From: Nitrosomonadaceae bacterium | GTDB taxonomy: Bacteria; Pseudomonadota; Gammaproteobacteria; Burkholderiales; Nitrosomonadaceae | Length of the DNA stretch: 64,000 nucleotides | Direction of reading: 5' to 3' | Assembly: GCA_030646695.1 (NCBI GenBank) | Contig: JAUSLF010000070.1 | Span: forward strand, 1-64,000 | Part shown: positions 63,727 through 64,000 of the stretch, in pieces | Position numbering within the stretch: position 1 is the first letter of the stretch | Layout of the letters: the number at the start of each line of letters is the position of its first letter | Notes under the pieces: model-generated | The model's input: only the letters and a program-made list of their open reading frames with translations | Told to the model about the DNA's origin: nothing | Databases searched by the model: none | Made by a program: the position numbers and the translations under genes

Positions 63727-64000
63727 TTATGAAGTTGTCTCTATCAGGTAATCGAGCGCAATGCCGGCAAACACCACCGCGCCCACCCAGTTGTTGTGTA
63801 AAAAAGCCTTGAAGCAGCACGCTGGCTCGCGCTCGTGAATCAGCCGATACTGGTACGCAATCAAACCCGCTGCAGCAATCAGACCGGCATAATACGCGAT
63901 GCCCAGTTTCTGCATCAGCCCTATGCCGGCCATGATACCTAGAAAAAGCGCATGGCACAGCATGATCCCGGCCACATCGAAACGCCCGAACGTGATCGCG
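63727..64000 (-). CDS. ubiA: 4-hydroxybenzoate polyprenyltransferase UbiA, C-terminal part (cut by window edge)
   Basis: The frame enters from the window edge as [20 protein letters not shown] and ends [10 protein letters not shown]. About 90 codons with two to three hydrophobic segments match the C-terminus of UbiA ([27 protein letters not shown]). UbiA attaches the isoprenoid tail to 4-hydroxybenzoate, the step before UbiD, and the gene pair is common. Confidence 0.88.
   Translation of the reverse strand, partial: AITFGRFDVAGIMLCHALFLGIMAGIGLMQKLGIAYYAGLIAAAGLIAYQYRLIHEREPACCFKAFLHNNWVGAVVFAGIALDYLIETTS

Overview
The window comes from a betaproteobacterium, most likely of the Nitrosomonadales/Gallionellaceae type. 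This rests on gene order and protein character: surE, tRNA-Pro, a MerR-like gene, ihfA, pheT, pheS, rplT, rpmI, infC and thrS; then glmM, folP, ftsH and rlmE; then greA, carB, carA, dapB, bamE and fur; then ftsY, an M16 peptidase pair, rsmD and coaD; then pilT, pilU and an atpIBEFHAGDC operon followed by glmU, glmS and ubiD/ubiA. These two housekeeping blocks (about 1-21000 and 43140-64000) are ordinary core genome.

Between them, at about 21340-41900, lies a 20-kb gas vesicle gene cluster, all on the minus strand. Canonical parts are GvpA, two further GvpA/J/S-type proteins, GvpK, GvpG, GvpN, GvpO, GvpH (Hsp20 type) and three GvpF/L proteins. The rest is an unusually rich protein-folding set. 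It includes a GvpF/L fused to a J-domain with an intact HPD motif, overlapping a full-length dnaK by 4 bases. There are two stand-alone DnaJ-type zinc-finger proteins with six CxxC motifs each, a Cdc48/VAT-like double AAA+ ATPase, and a tandem ArsA/Get3-type ATPase with CxxC motifs. Together these look like a dedicated folding and delivery machine for the very hydrophobic GvpA, with DnaJ split over several polypeptides.

The cluster carries its own control system: a PAS histidine kinase, a single-domain response regulator, and an NtrC-type sigma54 activator with a GAFTGA loop. A good match to a sigma54 promoter stands upstream of gvpA. The activator is broken in this sequence at a C12G14 tract that joins its receiver domain to its AAA+ domain. 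This could be a phase-variable switch, a null mutation or an assembly artefact. Two paralogous proteins downstream of gvpA share an N-terminal motif; one carries five 57-bp tandem repeats (Ala-rich helix) and is a candidate GvpC-like shell protein. The last gene of the gvpA-side operon encodes a coiled-coil plus helix-hairpin-helix protein resembling the tail of kinase-HhH proteins, without the kinase.

The upstream edge of the cluster is scarred. A DUF772/DDE transposase that has lost its C-terminus sits next to the last ~40 codons of a second histidine kinase, so part of the regulatory region appears to have been lost through an insertion sequence. dnaK and the Cdc48-like gene look more G+C-rich than their surroundings, which with the IS remnant suggests horizontal assembly of the island between fur and ftsY.
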